A stretch of 64,000 bases of DNA from Arthrobacter sp. FB24 (lineage in GTDB: Bacteria > Actinomycetota > Actinomycetes > Actinomycetales > Micrococcaceae), in NCBI RefSeq assembly GCF_000196235.1, contig NC_008541.1:2666001-2730000 (forward strand). The letters are read 5' to 3'. The position numbers and the translations under genes were made by a program. Below the pieces are notes generated by a model. That model saw nothing but the letters and a program-made list of their open reading frames with translations, searched no databases and was not told the origin of the DNA. This document shows, in pieces, positions 37,048-45,580 of this stretch (positions within the stretch are counted from its first letter, which is position 1; each line of letters opens with the position of its first letter).

Positions 37048-37541
37048 TAGGCGATAACCTCGCCGGTGTTCTCGTAGGCCGCGATCTTGCCGATGCGGCG
37101 CACGTGCCGTTCATCGTTGCTGAATGGTTCCCGCAGGAAGGCTTCGATGATTTCCGTCGCTTCGTCCACGCTGTGCTGCCGGCCGCCGACCGCAACGACG
37201 TTGGCATCGTTGTGCTCGCGGGCCAGGGTTGCCGTGGACAGGTTCCAGGCAAGCGCCGCACGGACACCCTTGACCTTGTTTGCGGCGATCTGCTCGCCGT
37301 TCCCCGAGCCGCCGAGCACGATACCCAGGGCGTTGATTCCCGCCGCCTGGTCCGCCACGACGGCAAGCGCCGCGTTGATGCAGAAGGACGGGTAATCGTC
37401 CAGTGCGTCATAGACCTTGGGCCCGTGGTCCACCACGGTGTAGCCCTTGGCCGTGAGGTGGGTTACCAGATGGGCGCTGAGCTCCATGCCGGCGTGGTCT
37501 GTGGCGATGTGGACGCGCGGGAAGTCGGAAGATGTGGTCAC
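37047..37541 (-). CDS. rpiB: Ribose-5-phosphate isomerase B
   Basis: RpiB interconverts ribose 5-phosphate and ribulose 5-phosphate. The 164-residue protein has IATDHAG near the N-terminus, the LGGSGNGEQIAANK anion-hole region, and AREHNDANVV with GGRQ. As in other actinobacteria, the proteobacterial catalytic Cys position in CGSGNG is Gly. Translation starts at GTG 37541. Confidence 0.95.
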   Translation of the reverse strand: MTTSSDFPRVHIATDHAGMELSAHLVTHLTAKGYTVVDHGPKVYDALDDYPSFCINAALAVVADQAAGINALGIVLGGSGNGEQIAANKVKGVRAALAWNLSTATLAREHNDANVVAVGGRQHSVDEATEIIEAFLREPFSNDERHVRRIGKIAAYENTGEVIA

Positions 37542-37694
37542 GGCAATGTCCGTTCAGTCATAAGCACCGGTAGGCTTCCGGGCTGCTTCGGGGGTCGGAT
37601 CCAAGCGTACTAGCCTGCGGGCGCCGGCTGCCTGCCATGAACACTCTGCGGACGCCGGTAGGTGCACCAGGCGTTCGGATCAGGATTGCGGGGG

Positions 37695-38681
37695 CTACTT
37701 CTCGCCGCGGGCCCGGGCGGCCACGCGGGAGAGTACGGCGGCCACCTTTTCGGCGGAATCGGCGCTGCCGCCGCTGATGGCCATCTTCTTGCCGTCCGCG
37801 CGGTTGACCACGACGGCGGGTCCGCTGCTGACCAGCATGGCAGTGGTTCCGCCGTGGTGTCGGTAGCCCCAGCCGCCGTAGTCTGCGGCACGGACAACTG
37901 CGGGCGTTGCGGAGGAAATGGCCGACGCCGGGACTTCCATCACGCGGACGAACCCTGCGGCGAATACCCGCAACCCGCTCCGGTCAACGATGACCCTGGC
38001 GAAGAGGAAGGCGGCTGCCAGCACCGCCAGCGCCACGAGGAGCGCACCCAGCCACGGGACGGCGATGGAGACCAGGGCTGCCGGAAAGAGCGAGGCGACG
38101 CCCAGCATCACAAACACGGAACTGCGCGCATGGACCCACATGTGGACTGAATCCGCCGCCAGCTCAGGGTCGATTTCGCGGTCCAAGGCAGCCCGCACAG
38201 CACGGTCATCGTCCACCGACCACCGCTCGTCCGCCTTGAAAACGAAGCCCATGATGACGCCGAGGGGCAGGGCGGCCCCGCTCCCGAGGGCAAGGACAGT
38301 CATGTCCACCCGGGCTTCGCGGACGTCTGCGATTCCCGCCTGGCCCACGAGCACTGCAGCCAGCACCGTGGTGACGAAGAGGCTGACCGTCAGCCCGGCG
38401 CCCATCATGAGACGCCGCATGACGGCGGGCCTGCTCAGCGGTACGGCCTGCCCCAGGACTAGCCAGCCCACCAGCACTACGATCAGGCCCCCGAAGGTCA
38501 CAAAGGCGGAGAACGGCGCAAAACCGGCCGGTCCGGCCTCGGTCCAGCGCACCGCCATGGGGTCCGGCACGTCCGGCCGGATCAAGAGTGCGCAGACTAC
38601 GAACGCGGCGGCCAGCAGCACGGGGAACACCATCGCGAACCGCAGTGCCCTGGCGTCCACCGAATCCCTGATCTTTCCCAT
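37695..38681 (-). CDS. DUF1648-like membrane protein with C-terminal PH-like region
   Basis: This 328-residue membrane protein has an N-terminal DUF1648-like part (VRWTEAGPAGF follows the first helix), about six membrane helices, and a C-terminal soluble region (SGLRVFAAGF..MEVPASAI) resembling bacterial PH domains. The function is unknown. It is divergent from pepN. A TAGCGT box 6 nt before ATG 38681 predicts a leaderless mRNA. Confidence 0.75.
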   Translation of the reverse strand: MGKIRDSVDARALRFAMVFPVLLAAAFVVCALLIRPDVPDPMAVRWTEAGPAGFAPFSAFVTFGGLIVVLVGWLVLGQAVPLSRPAVMRRLMMGAGLTVSLFVTTVLAAVLVGQAGIADVREARVDMTVLALGSGAALPLGVIMGFVFKADERWSVDDDRAVRAALDREIDPELAADSVHMWVHARSSVFVMLGVASLFPAALVSIAVPWLGALLVALAVLAAAFLFARVIVDRSGLRVFAAGFVRVMEVPASAISSATPAVVRAADYGGWGYRHHGGTTAMLVSSGPAVVVNRADGKKMAISGGSADSAEKVAAVLSRVAARARGEK

Positions 38682-38687
38682 ACCCCA

Positions 38688-38693
38688 ACGCTA
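38688..38693 (-). promoter_or_regulatory. -10 box TAGCGT, predicted leaderless start of the DUF1648 gene
   Basis: TAGCGT on the minus strand, then 6 nt (TGGGGT), then ATG 38681. Confidence 0.5.
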
Positions 38694-38817
38694 CTCCGCG
38701 CCGGCGCCGCGTGATCCACCTAACTTGCCATCGCCCGGCGAAGTGAAAGAATAACTTCACAGTGCCGGCGATGACCGTTGCCGGCCGGCAACCGCAACCC
38801 TTTCTGGAGGCCCCACT

Positions 38818-41379
38818 TTGCCAGGCATGAACCTGACGCGCGCCGAAGCCCGTGAGCGCGCCGACCTCATCTCCGTTGAGTCCTACGACGTCAGCCTGGA
38901 CCTGACCCGGGGCGACAAAGTCTTCGGCACCACCACGGCCGTGAAGTTCAGTGCGCGGCCCGGGTCCTCCACCTTCATCGACGCGGTAACCCACCAGGTC
39001 CTCAGCGTCATGCTCAACGGCGAGGAACTCGACCCCGCGGAAGTGTCCGACGGCGTCCGCATCCAGCTCCCCTACCTCGCCGCGGAAAACGACCTGCTGG
39101 TGGTTGCCGAAGCGCCGTACATGAACACCGGCGAAGGGCTCCACCGTTTCGTGGACCCGGTGGACAACGAGGTTTACCTGTACACGCAGTTCGAGGTTCC
39201 GGATTCCCGCCGGATGTTCGCAGTGTTCGAGCAGCCCGATCTCAAGGCGAGCTTTACGTTCACCGTCACCGCGCCGTCGCACTGGGACCTGGTGTCCAAC
39301 TCCCCCACGCCCGTCCCCATCGAAACCATTCCCGGCGAGGACGGCGGCGCCCGCTCCGTCTGGGAATTCGCCGCCACCCCGAGGCTGTCCTCCTACGTCA
39401 CGGCGCTGGTCGCCGGCCCCTACCAGTCCGTGCGCAGCGAGGTGAAGTGCGCCGACGGGCGCGTCGTTCCGCTGGGCGTATTCGCTCGCAAGTCGCTCAT
39501 GCAGTACCTGGATGCGGACAACATTTTTGAGCTCACCCGCCAGGGGTTCGAGTTCTTCGAGGCACAGTTCGGCTGCCCCTACCCGTTCGAGAAGTACGAC
39601 CAGCTCTTCGTTCCCGAGTTCAATGCCGGCGCAATGGAAAACGCCGGCGCCGTGACCATCCTGGAAGGCTACGTGTTCCGCGGCAAGGTCACGGGCGCAC
39701 AGGTTGAACGCCGTGCCATCACGGTGCTGCACGAGCTCGCACACATGTGGTTCGGGGATCTCGTGACCATGCGCTGGTGGAACGACCTCTGGCTTAACGA
39801 ATCGTTCGCCGAGTACATGTCCCACCTGGCTGCCGTGGAAAACACCGAGTTTGACCACGCCTGGACCACGTTCGCCTCGGTGGAGAAGTCCTGGGCCTAC
39901 CGCCAGGACCAGCTGCCCACCACACACCCGATTTTCGCCGAGATCAACGACCTGCAGGACGTGGAGGTGAACTTCGACGGCATCACGTACGCCAAGGGCG
40001 CCTCGGTGCTGCGCCAGCTGGTTGCCTGGGTGGGCCCGGAGCAGTTCATGGCCGGTGTCCGCGAGTACTTCAGCAAGCACGCCTGGCAGAACACCGAGCT
40101 CAGCGACCTCATGGTGGAGCTGGAGAAAGCCAGTGGCCGTGACTTGGACCAGTGGGGCAGGCTGTGGCTGGAAACCGCCGGCGTCAACACGCTGACTCCT
40201 GACGTGGCGGTGGATTCCGCAGGGGTCATCACGTCCTTCTCCATAGTGCAGTCCGCGGTGGCGGAGCAGCCCACCATCCGGCCGCACCGGCTCGCGGTCG
40301 GCTTCTATAACGTCGCCGACGGGCAGCTTGTCCGGGTGCACCGCGAGGAACTGGACGTCGACGGCGAACGCACCGACGTGCCTGCCCTCGCCGGCCTGCA
40401 GCAGCCGGACCTTATCCTGCTCAACGACGACGACCTCGCCTATGCCAAGGTCCGGCTCGATCCGAAGTCGCTGGCCACCGCGACGGCCCACCTGAAGGAC
40501 TTCCGCGAGAGCCTGCCGCGGACGCTCGTCTGGGGCTCCGCCTGGGATGCGGCGCGCGACGGCGAAACACCCGCCCGCGGCTACGTCGAACTGATCCTCG
40601 CCAACATCGCCTCCGAATCCGATTCGTCAGTGATCCTGGTCCAGCTTCGCCAGCTGGCCACGACGCTCAGCTACTACGTTGCCGAAGAGCACCGGGAGAA
40701 GACGTCCGTGGCCGCAGCGGACACCCTCTGGAACCTTGCCGGTTCCGTCCCGGCGGGATCGGACGCGCAGCTGCAGTTCGTTAAGTCCTTCGCGCTGCTG
40801 GCCCGCAGCGACAGCCAGCTGGATACGGTTTCCGCGCTGCTGGACGGCTCGGCGGCACTGGACGGCCTCACCGTCGACCAGGACCTGCGCTGGGAACTGC
40901 TGGCGTCGCTGGTGGCAGGCGGCCGGGCCGGCCAGGACCGGATCGACGCCGAACTCGAACAGGACAACACCGCCAACGGCCAGAACGCGGCGGCACTGGC
41001 CAAGGCAGCCATCCCCACGGCCGAGGCCAAGGCCGCGGCCTGGGAGTCCATCGTGGTGAAGGGTGAGCTGTCCAACGCCCTCCAGGCATCCGCGGTGGCA
41101 GGTTTCACCCGCGTCCTGGATCCTGCGCTGCTGGAGCCTTACACGGAGAAGTATTTCGACGCCGTTCCCGGCATCGTGGCGAACCGCACGCACGCGCTCG
41201 CCCAGCAGATCGTCGTCGGGCTTTATCCGGCGCAGCAGACCACCCAGGCCACCGTGGACCGGACGGACGAGTTCCTGGCTTCGCTTCCCGAAGACAGCGC
41301 CGCCCTGCGGCGCATGATGCTGGAAAACCGCGACGGCGTTGCCCGCGCGCTGCGGGCCCGCCAGGCTGACGTCGGGTAG
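38818..41379 (+). CDS. pepN: Aminopeptidase N (M1 family)
   Basis: This is an 853-residue zinc aminopeptidase. The exopeptidase motif GAMEN is in FNAGAMENAG. The zinc site is HELAHMWFG with the distal Glu in NESFAEY. An ERAP1-like C-terminal helical domain follows. The TTG at 38818 is chosen because GGAGG lies 7 nt upstream; the ATG three codons later would be too far from it. OsmC follows after 8 nt. Confidence 0.96.
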   Translation: MPGMNLTRAEARERADLISVESYDVSLDLTRGDKVFGTTTAVKFSARPGSSTFIDAVTHQVLSVMLNGEELDPAEVSDGVRIQLPYLAAENDLLVVAEAPYMNTGEGLHRFVDPVDNEVYLYTQFEVPDSRRMFAVFEQPDLKASFTFTVTAPSHWDLVSNSPTPVPIETIPGEDGGARSVWEFAATPRLSSYVTALVAGPYQSVRSEVKCADGRVVPLGVFARKSLMQYLDADNIFELTRQGFEFFEAQFGCPYPFEKYDQLFVPEFNAGAMENAGAVTILEGYVFRGKVTGAQVERRAITVLHELAHMWFGDLVTMRWWNDLWLNESFAEYMSHLAAVENTEFDHAWTTFASVEKSWAYRQDQLPTTHPIFAEINDLQDVEVNFDGITYAKGASVLRQLVAWVGPEQFMAGVREYFSKHAWQNTELSDLMVELEKASGRDLDQWGRLWLETAGVNTLTPDVAVDSAGVITSFSIVQSAVAEQPTIRPHRLAVGFYNVADGQLVRVHREELDVDGERTDVPALAGLQQPDLILLNDDDLAYAKVRLDPKSLATATAHLKDFRESLPRTLVWGSAWDAARDGETPARGYVELILANIASESDSSVILVQLRQLATTLSYYVAEEHREKTSVAAADTLWNLAGSVPAGSDAQLQFVKSFALLARSDSQLDTVSALLDGSAALDGLTVDQDLRWELLASLVAGGRAGQDRIDAELEQDNTANGQNAAALAKAAIPTAEAKAAAWESIVVKGELSNALQASAVAGFTRVLDPALLEPYTEKYFDAVPGIVANRTHALAQQIVVGLYPAQQTTQATVDRTDEFLASLPEDSAALRRMMLENRDGVARALRARQADVG

Positions 41380-41387
41380 TCAACGGC

Positions 41388-41867
41388 ATGAGCCTCGACG
41401 AGCACCGCTACGCCGTGACGGTCCGATGGACCGGGAACCGGGGAGACGGAACGTCGACGTACCGGGGGTACTCCCGGGACCACGACATCGAAATCCCCGG
41501 GCTTCCGGTCCTCAAGGGTTCCGCGGATCCCACCTTCCACGGCGACAGGACGCGCTACAACCCCGAACAGCTGCTGCTGACCGCCCTGTCGCAATGCCAC
41601 ATGCTTTCGTTCCTGCATGTGGCTGTGAAGCACGGCGTAGTGGTGACGGCCTACGAGGACCGCGCCGAAGGCCTGATGCGGACCAACCGCGACGGCAGCG
41701 GCCAGTTCGAGTCCGCCACACTCCGGCCCGAAGTGACCGTTGCTTCAGCCCTGGACCCCGCACTGATGGAGCAGCTGCATGAGGAGGCAAACAAGGTCTG
41801 CTTCATTGCCCGGAGCGTGAACTTTCCCGTCCTGCACGAACCCTCCGTGCAGGTGCGGGAAGCCTAG
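41388..41867 (+). CDS. OsmC family peroxiredoxin-like protein
   Basis: OsmC/Ohr proteins reduce organic hydroperoxides using two cysteines. Both are present: SQCHMLSFL and NKVCFIARSVNFPV. 159 residues; it lies 8 nt after pepN and probably in the same mRNA. Its 3' end overlaps the convergent epimerase gene by 4 nt. Confidence 0.92.
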   Translation: MSLDEHRYAVTVRWTGNRGDGTSTYRGYSRDHDIEIPGLPVLKGSADPTFHGDRTRYNPEQLLLTALSQCHMLSFLHVAVKHGVVVTAYEDRAEGLMRTNRDGSGQFESATLRPEVTVASALDPALMEQLHEEANKVCFIARSVNFPVLHEPSVQVREA

Positions 41868-42847
41868 CCGCGGGCTTCCACGAGCCGCTTCTCGGTGTCG
41901 GCACTGAGCCCGGCTTTCCTCTCCCGGTCCAGGCCGCGGCGGCGTTCGTCCTCGAGCGTGTCCCGCAGCGTCTCCTGCCACGGCCGCAGGCTGAGGCCGG
42001 CTGCCAGCGCGGCATCGTTGGAGCGTGTGGCGAAACCGTCATGTCCCGGAGGGAGGCAGAGGGGCAGTGAATCGGGGCCTGCCCAGTAACCGACCCCGCG
42101 GGCAACCAGCCAGTCTTCCGGGACCGCCAGCATGCGACCGGAATAGTTGGCCGCACGCCTTGCTTCGTCCAGGTAGTCACCGAACCTCACGACGCCTCCC
42201 ACCGCGTTCAGGGCGCCGGCAATCTTCAGTTCGGCCGCCTTGAGGATCCACGCTGCGAGGTCGCGGACGTCGATGACCTGCGTCGCACCGGAAACTGTGT
42301 CCGGAACGATGACCGGCCCTGCGTCACGGGAAAACCGGGCCGGCCAATAGCCGTACCGGTCCGAACTGTCACCCGGGCCGCCGATCAGCCCCGCCCGGCA
42401 GAGGTGGGCCTTCCCGCCGGTAATGGCCATGGCATGGTGCTCAATGGCCGACTTCGCCTCGCCGTAGTTCTCCGGCGCAAAGCCGGTGTCCCGTGTGAGC
42501 GGCGGTAACAGGGCCGCGCTCTCATCCGCGCCGGGCACCGAATGGTCGGCGTAGACAGAGCAGCTGGACACCACGGTCCAGTGCGCTGCCGCGGGCGCCA
42601 GGGCCTCGAGTGCGTCCTTGGCCTGCTCCGGATCACGGGCCACGTCAATGACGGCGTCCCAGTCTCCTGCTGCCTCCGCGTAGGCCGGCAGGCCCGTGGT
42701 CCGGTCGGCCCGCAGCCAGGCCGTTCCTTCCGGCGGAGTGGCCGCCGAGCCGCGGGCGAGGCAGGTCACAGCATGGCCCGCGGCGGCTGCCTGCCGGGCA
42801 ATTTCGGCTGACAGGAATGCGGTGCCGCCAAGAATCAGGATGCGCAT
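41864..42847 (-). CDS. NAD-dependent epimerase/dehydratase-like protein
   Basis: This is a 327-residue extended SDR. The Rossmann motif is ILGGTAFLSAEIA and the nucleotide-binding region is ACLARGSAATPPEG-like. The catalytic Tyr-Lys dyad is in ENYGEAKSAIE. Members of this subgroup resemble plant CSP41 or isoflavone-reductase types; the substrate is unknown. The start ATG 42847 has a TAGCGT box 6 nt upstream. Confidence 0.85.
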   Translation of the reverse strand: MRILILGGTAFLSAEIARQAAAAGHAVTCLARGSAATPPEGTAWLRADRTTGLPAYAEAAGDWDAVIDVARDPEQAKDALEALAPAAAHWTVVSSCSVYADHSVPGADESAALLPPLTRDTGFAPENYGEAKSAIEHHAMAITGGKAHLCRAGLIGGPGDSSDRYGYWPARFSRDAGPVIVPDTVSGATQVIDVRDLAAWILKAAELKIAGALNAVGGVVRFGDYLDEARRAANYSGRMLAVPEDWLVARGVGYWAGPDSLPLCLPPGHDGFATRSNDAALAAGLSLRPWQETLRDTLEDERRRGLDRERKAGLSADTEKRLVEARG

Positions 42848-42853
42848 GTGGCC

Positions 42854-42859
42854 ACGCTA
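42854..42859 (-). promoter_or_regulatory. -10 box TAGCGT, predicted leaderless start of the epimerase gene
   Basis: TAGCGT on the minus strand, then 6 nt (GGCCAC), then ATG 42847. Confidence 0.5.
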
Positions 42860-42954
42860 CGGCGCTACTGTTGAAGGTGAAAAGAGTGTTATGCGCCCGG
42901 CGAACGCCGGCAGCTCCGGCGAGAGCCGATAAGCAATAAGGAGCATCCCTGCCG

Positions 42955-43620
42955 ATGTACAGCATGTTGTCGATCACCCCGCCCGCCACCCCGGACATGT
43001 CCGGAATCAACGCCGCCGGGATTGTGATCAGCATCGGAGTGGGCGTCACAATCTGGCTCGTAGCCTCGTTTGTGATTGCCGGAATCACCAAGAGTGTGGC
43101 TGCAGGAACCACGTTCTTCAAAAAGCCGCACTTCCGCTGGGTCGCCCCTGCGCTGCGCGCCCTGGACCACGAACGCCGCGTCCAGCGTGCCAAAACGATC
43201 GGATCGCTGCTGAACAGCGTGGCGGGTGTCCTGATCGCCGTGATCACCATCATGTACGTCCTCAAGAACCTGGACGTGGACATCGCGCCGCTACTGACGA
43301 GCGTGGGCATCCTGGGTGTCGCCATCGGCTTCGGCGCCCAGCAGCTCATCCGCGACTTTCTAGCCGGCATCTTCATCACGATCGAGGACCAGTACGGCAT
43401 CGGCGATGTCATCGAGACCAGTGAAGTGGTGGGCACGGTGGAGTCCATGGGCCTGCGCATCACCCGCGTCCGTTCCGAAGACGGCGCCATCTGGTACCTG
43501 CGCAACGGCGAAATCCTGCGGGTGGGCAACCGCTCCCAGGGCAACTATGTCGCCCCGGCGGACGAGACCCCGGACGTGTCCGCCCCTGAGACCGCACCCC
43601 AGCAGAAGGCCGGAGAATAG
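42955..43620 (+). CDS. MscS-family mechanosensitive channel
   Basis: The 221-residue protein has two or three membrane helices. The pore-lining TM3 (ILGVAIGFGAQQLIRDFLAGIFI) is followed by the beta domain (IGDVIETSEVVGTVESMGLRITRVR). Truncation after the beta domain makes it a minimal MscS without the large cytoplasmic cage. AAGGAG lies upstream at long spacing. The globin gene starts 4 nt after its stop. Confidence 0.92.
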   Translation: MYSMLSITPPATPDMSGINAAGIVISIGVGVTIWLVASFVIAGITKSVAAGTTFFKKPHFRWVAPALRALDHERRVQRAKTIGSLLNSVAGVLIAVITIMYVLKNLDVDIAPLLTSVGILGVAIGFGAQQLIRDFLAGIFITIEDQYGIGDVIETSEVVGTVESMGLRITRVRSEDGAIWYLRNGEILRVGNRSQGNYVAPADETPDVSAPETAPQQKAGE

Positions 43621-43624
43621 AACC

Positions 43625-44080
43625 ATGAGCATGCCAACCCCTGAACCGCGCCAACCGAAGATGCTGATGCAGAACGATCCGTTCTCCCGGCCCGGGTACA
43701 CGGACAACTTCTACGACGCCGTTGGCGGCCACGAGACCTTCGTGAAACTCATTGACGTCTTCTATGACGGCGTGGCCACCGACCCGCTGCTCCGGCCGAT
43801 GTATCCGGAAGCGGACCTGGGACCGGCGAAACGGCGTTTCCTGATGTTCCTCGAGCAGTACTGGGGAGGCCCCACCACCTACGGCGAGGAACGCGGACAC
43901 CCCCGGCTGCGCATGCGCCACATGCCGTTCCGCGTCACCCCCGAAGCCAAGGACCGGTGGCTGCACCACATGCGCACGGCGGTTGACGCGCTGGAGCTGC
44001 CGCCGCTCTACGAGGGCACTCTGTGGGATTATATGGAGCGCGCGGCACTGTCCATGATCAACAGTCCCTCGGACGCCTGA
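43625..44080 (+). CDS. glbO: Group II truncated haemoglobin
   Basis: The 151-residue haem protein has B-helix NFYDAVGGHETF, FLMFLEQYWGGP and the proximal His in LRMRHMPF. The conserved Trp in helix G (DRWLHHM) is typical of trHbO. It likely handles O2 or reactive oxygen and nitrogen species. The start ATG 43625 has GGAG 9 nt upstream inside the end of mscS. Confidence 0.94.
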   Translation: MSMPTPEPRQPKMLMQNDPFSRPGYTDNFYDAVGGHETFVKLIDVFYDGVATDPLLRPMYPEADLGPAKRRFLMFLEQYWGGPTTYGEERGHPRLRMRHMPFRVTPEAKDRWLHHMRTAVDALELPPLYEGTLWDYMERAALSMINSPSDA

Positions 44081-44108
44081 GCGCGGTCCACCATCCGGTA
44101 TGGACCCG

Positions 44109-44816
44109 TCAGCGCCGCTTTTGCCCCGCGGCAAGCGCGGCGCGTCCGTTTCCCGCGGCGTGCACGAGAACGGCGATCGCGAGGAACGCAACGAGCACCT
44201 GCGCCGTCGTCGTCAGCGCGGCCGGCCAGCCGCCGTCGAGGGTCGGATCGAGGAAGTCGTAAACGTACCAGCCGTCGATCGCTCCTCGGATCCATGAGAA
44301 GACGAGGAAGGCGGCAGGGTAGCCAAGCCACGCGAGCGGCCGCCACCACTTTCCGTGGACGGTCTTCGTCACCAGCGCCCAGTCAAGGATGACGAAGAGC
44401 GGGGCGAGACGGTGGTGCGCAAGCTGCGGCCAGTACATGTCCCAGCTCCACCACGGCTCGCCCGGCGGCGCGACGAGGACCGCGTAGATGATCCCCGTCA
44501 TCACCAGGTAAAAAGTGAGAGCGCCGAGCAGGTGGTCCCACCACTCCGGCAGCCGCGCCCGCGGCACGGCGGCGGACGCGATGAGCGCGAGCCCGAGGAC
44601 AAGGTTCGACTGGACCGTGAATTCGGAGTAGAGCTGTCCGATGTCCACGTCGCTGCCCGGAAGGGTGGCGTCCGTTGTCTTCCGCACGAGGGCGACCAGC
44701 ACAAAGGCGCCGACCGCAAAGCGGAGCAGGCGGACCCAGGCACGGTCGGGGCGCAGCGCGTCGTTGAAGCCGGCGTGGCGCTCGACCGGAGGAACCAGCA
44801 TGGTTACACGGCTCAT
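44109..44816 (-). CDS. Pr6Pr-family integral membrane protein
   Basis: This is a 235-residue protein with about six membrane helices, containing FTVQSNLVLGLALI, the paired tryptophans of GEPWWSWDMYWPQLAHH and FVILDWAL. These match the Pr6Pr (FAR-17a/AIG1-like) family of unknown function. It faces the globin gene with a 28-nt gap. A CATACT hexamer 6 nt before ATG 44816 may be a leaderless promoter. Confidence 0.85.
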   Translation of the reverse strand: MSRVTMLVPPVERHAGFNDALRPDRAWVRLLRFAVGAFVLVALVRKTTDATLPGSDVDIGQLYSEFTVQSNLVLGLALIASAAVPRARLPEWWDHLLGALTFYLVMTGIIYAVLVAPPGEPWWSWDMYWPQLAHHRLAPLFVILDWALVTKTVHGKWWRPLAWLGYPAAFLVFSWIRGAIDGWYVYDFLDPTLDGGWPAALTTTAQVLVAFLAIAVLVHAAGNGRAALAAGQKRR

Positions 44817-44822
44817 GCGCTC

Positions 44823-44828
44823 AGTATG
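44823..44828 (-). promoter_or_regulatory. -10-like CATACT, possible leaderless start of the Pr6Pr gene
   Basis: CATACT on the minus strand, then 6 nt (GAGCGC), then ATG 44816. The first base departs from the TANNNT pattern. Confidence 0.35.
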
Positions 44829-44857
44829 GCGGGCCCGTTAGGACCCTTACGAGGGCC

Positions 44858-45517
44858 TTAAAGCCCCGATCCGGTGCGGGCCAGCACGTGTCCGCGGGAC
44901 CCGCTGAGCCTGAACCAGCGCCCCGCCCGGAAAAGCTGCTGTTCACCATCGGCCAGGAAGCCGAGCGTCAGGGCAGCAAACGCGGCACCCAGCGGCAGCC
45001 CGGCGGCACCGGGCAATTCCCTGCCCCAGACGGTGGCACGTGCGTTGTTGACGATCAGGGCGCCGGGTTTGTCCGGGATGATGGCAGCGATCTCGGTGAT
45101 GCCGGCCTCGGCGGCCTGCCGCAGCGTGGCGTCCGGCAGCGCGCCGACTGACTCCCACCCCGTGCGAGGCGCGCCGACGCCGGCCCATGACTCGGTGACG
45201 GTCACGGGCGGCAGCGGCAGCTCGACGTCGTTCTCCCCTGCCCTGGCGAGCCGGTCCAGAACCGCCGAGATCGGAACCGTGACGTCGGTGTCCGCCGGCT
45301 GGGCCAGGGCCATGGTCCGCAGCCCGAGGATCGTCGGCGTCGCCTCGCCCAACAGCCGGGGCCGCAGCACGCACACGTAGGCGGCAAGCACCGGGCCGGA
45401 GGCCTGGAGGCGGATGGCACCGTCGTCGATCGACTTGGCGCGGGTGGCAAAGGTGCGCAAATCTGCGAGGTCGCGGGGATCGGTGAACTGCAGGGGCTGG
45501 GTTAGGACGTCAGACAC
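44858..45517 (-). CDS. Conserved hypothetical protein
   Basis: I recognise no domain in this 219-residue soluble protein. It is Ala/Leu-rich without signal peptide or membrane helices (MSDVLTQPLQFTDPRDL start; WGRELPGAAGLPLGAAF near the end). GTG 45517 is chosen because TAGAGT sits exactly 7 nt upstream, predicting a leaderless mRNA. The frame stays open to 45868 but there overlaps the divergent tesB. It may be functionally linked to tesB, whose promoter it shares. Confidence 0.7.
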   Translation of the reverse strand: MSDVLTQPLQFTDPRDLADLRTFATRAKSIDDGAIRLQASGPVLAAYVCVLRPRLLGEATPTILGLRTMALAQPADTDVTVPISAVLDRLARAGENDVELPLPPVTVTESWAGVGAPRTGWESVGALPDATLRQAAEAGITEIAAIIPDKPGALIVNNARATVWGRELPGAAGLPLGAAFAALTLGFLADGEQQLFRAGRWFRLSGSRGHVLARTGSGL

Positions 45518-45524
45518 AATATCG

Positions 45525-45530
45525 ACTCTA
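45525..45530 (-). promoter_or_regulatory. -10 box TAGAGT, predicted leaderless start of the hypothetical gene
   Basis: TAGAGT on the minus strand, then 7 nt (CGATATT), then GTG 45517. Confidence 0.55.
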
Positions 45531-45544
45531 CCGGCTGCGCCTCT

Positions 45545-45574
45545 TTGGGAGGGTGCCCGGGGGACGTCTAAAGT
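45545..45574 (+). promoter_or_regulatory. tesB promoter, predicted leaderless
   Basis: -35 TTGGGA (45545-45550), an 18-nt spacer and -10 TAAAGT (45569-45574) are followed by 6 nt and ATG 45581. The minus-strand -10 of the neighbouring gene lies only 15 nt away, so the two promoters are back to back. Confidence 0.6.
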
Positions 45575-45580
45575 CGAACC

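Noticed and set aside
38206..40491. 761-codon open frame on the minus strand
   Set aside because: It lies antisense to pepN, which has complete M1 motifs and a ribosome site. High third-position GC keeps the opposite frame open.
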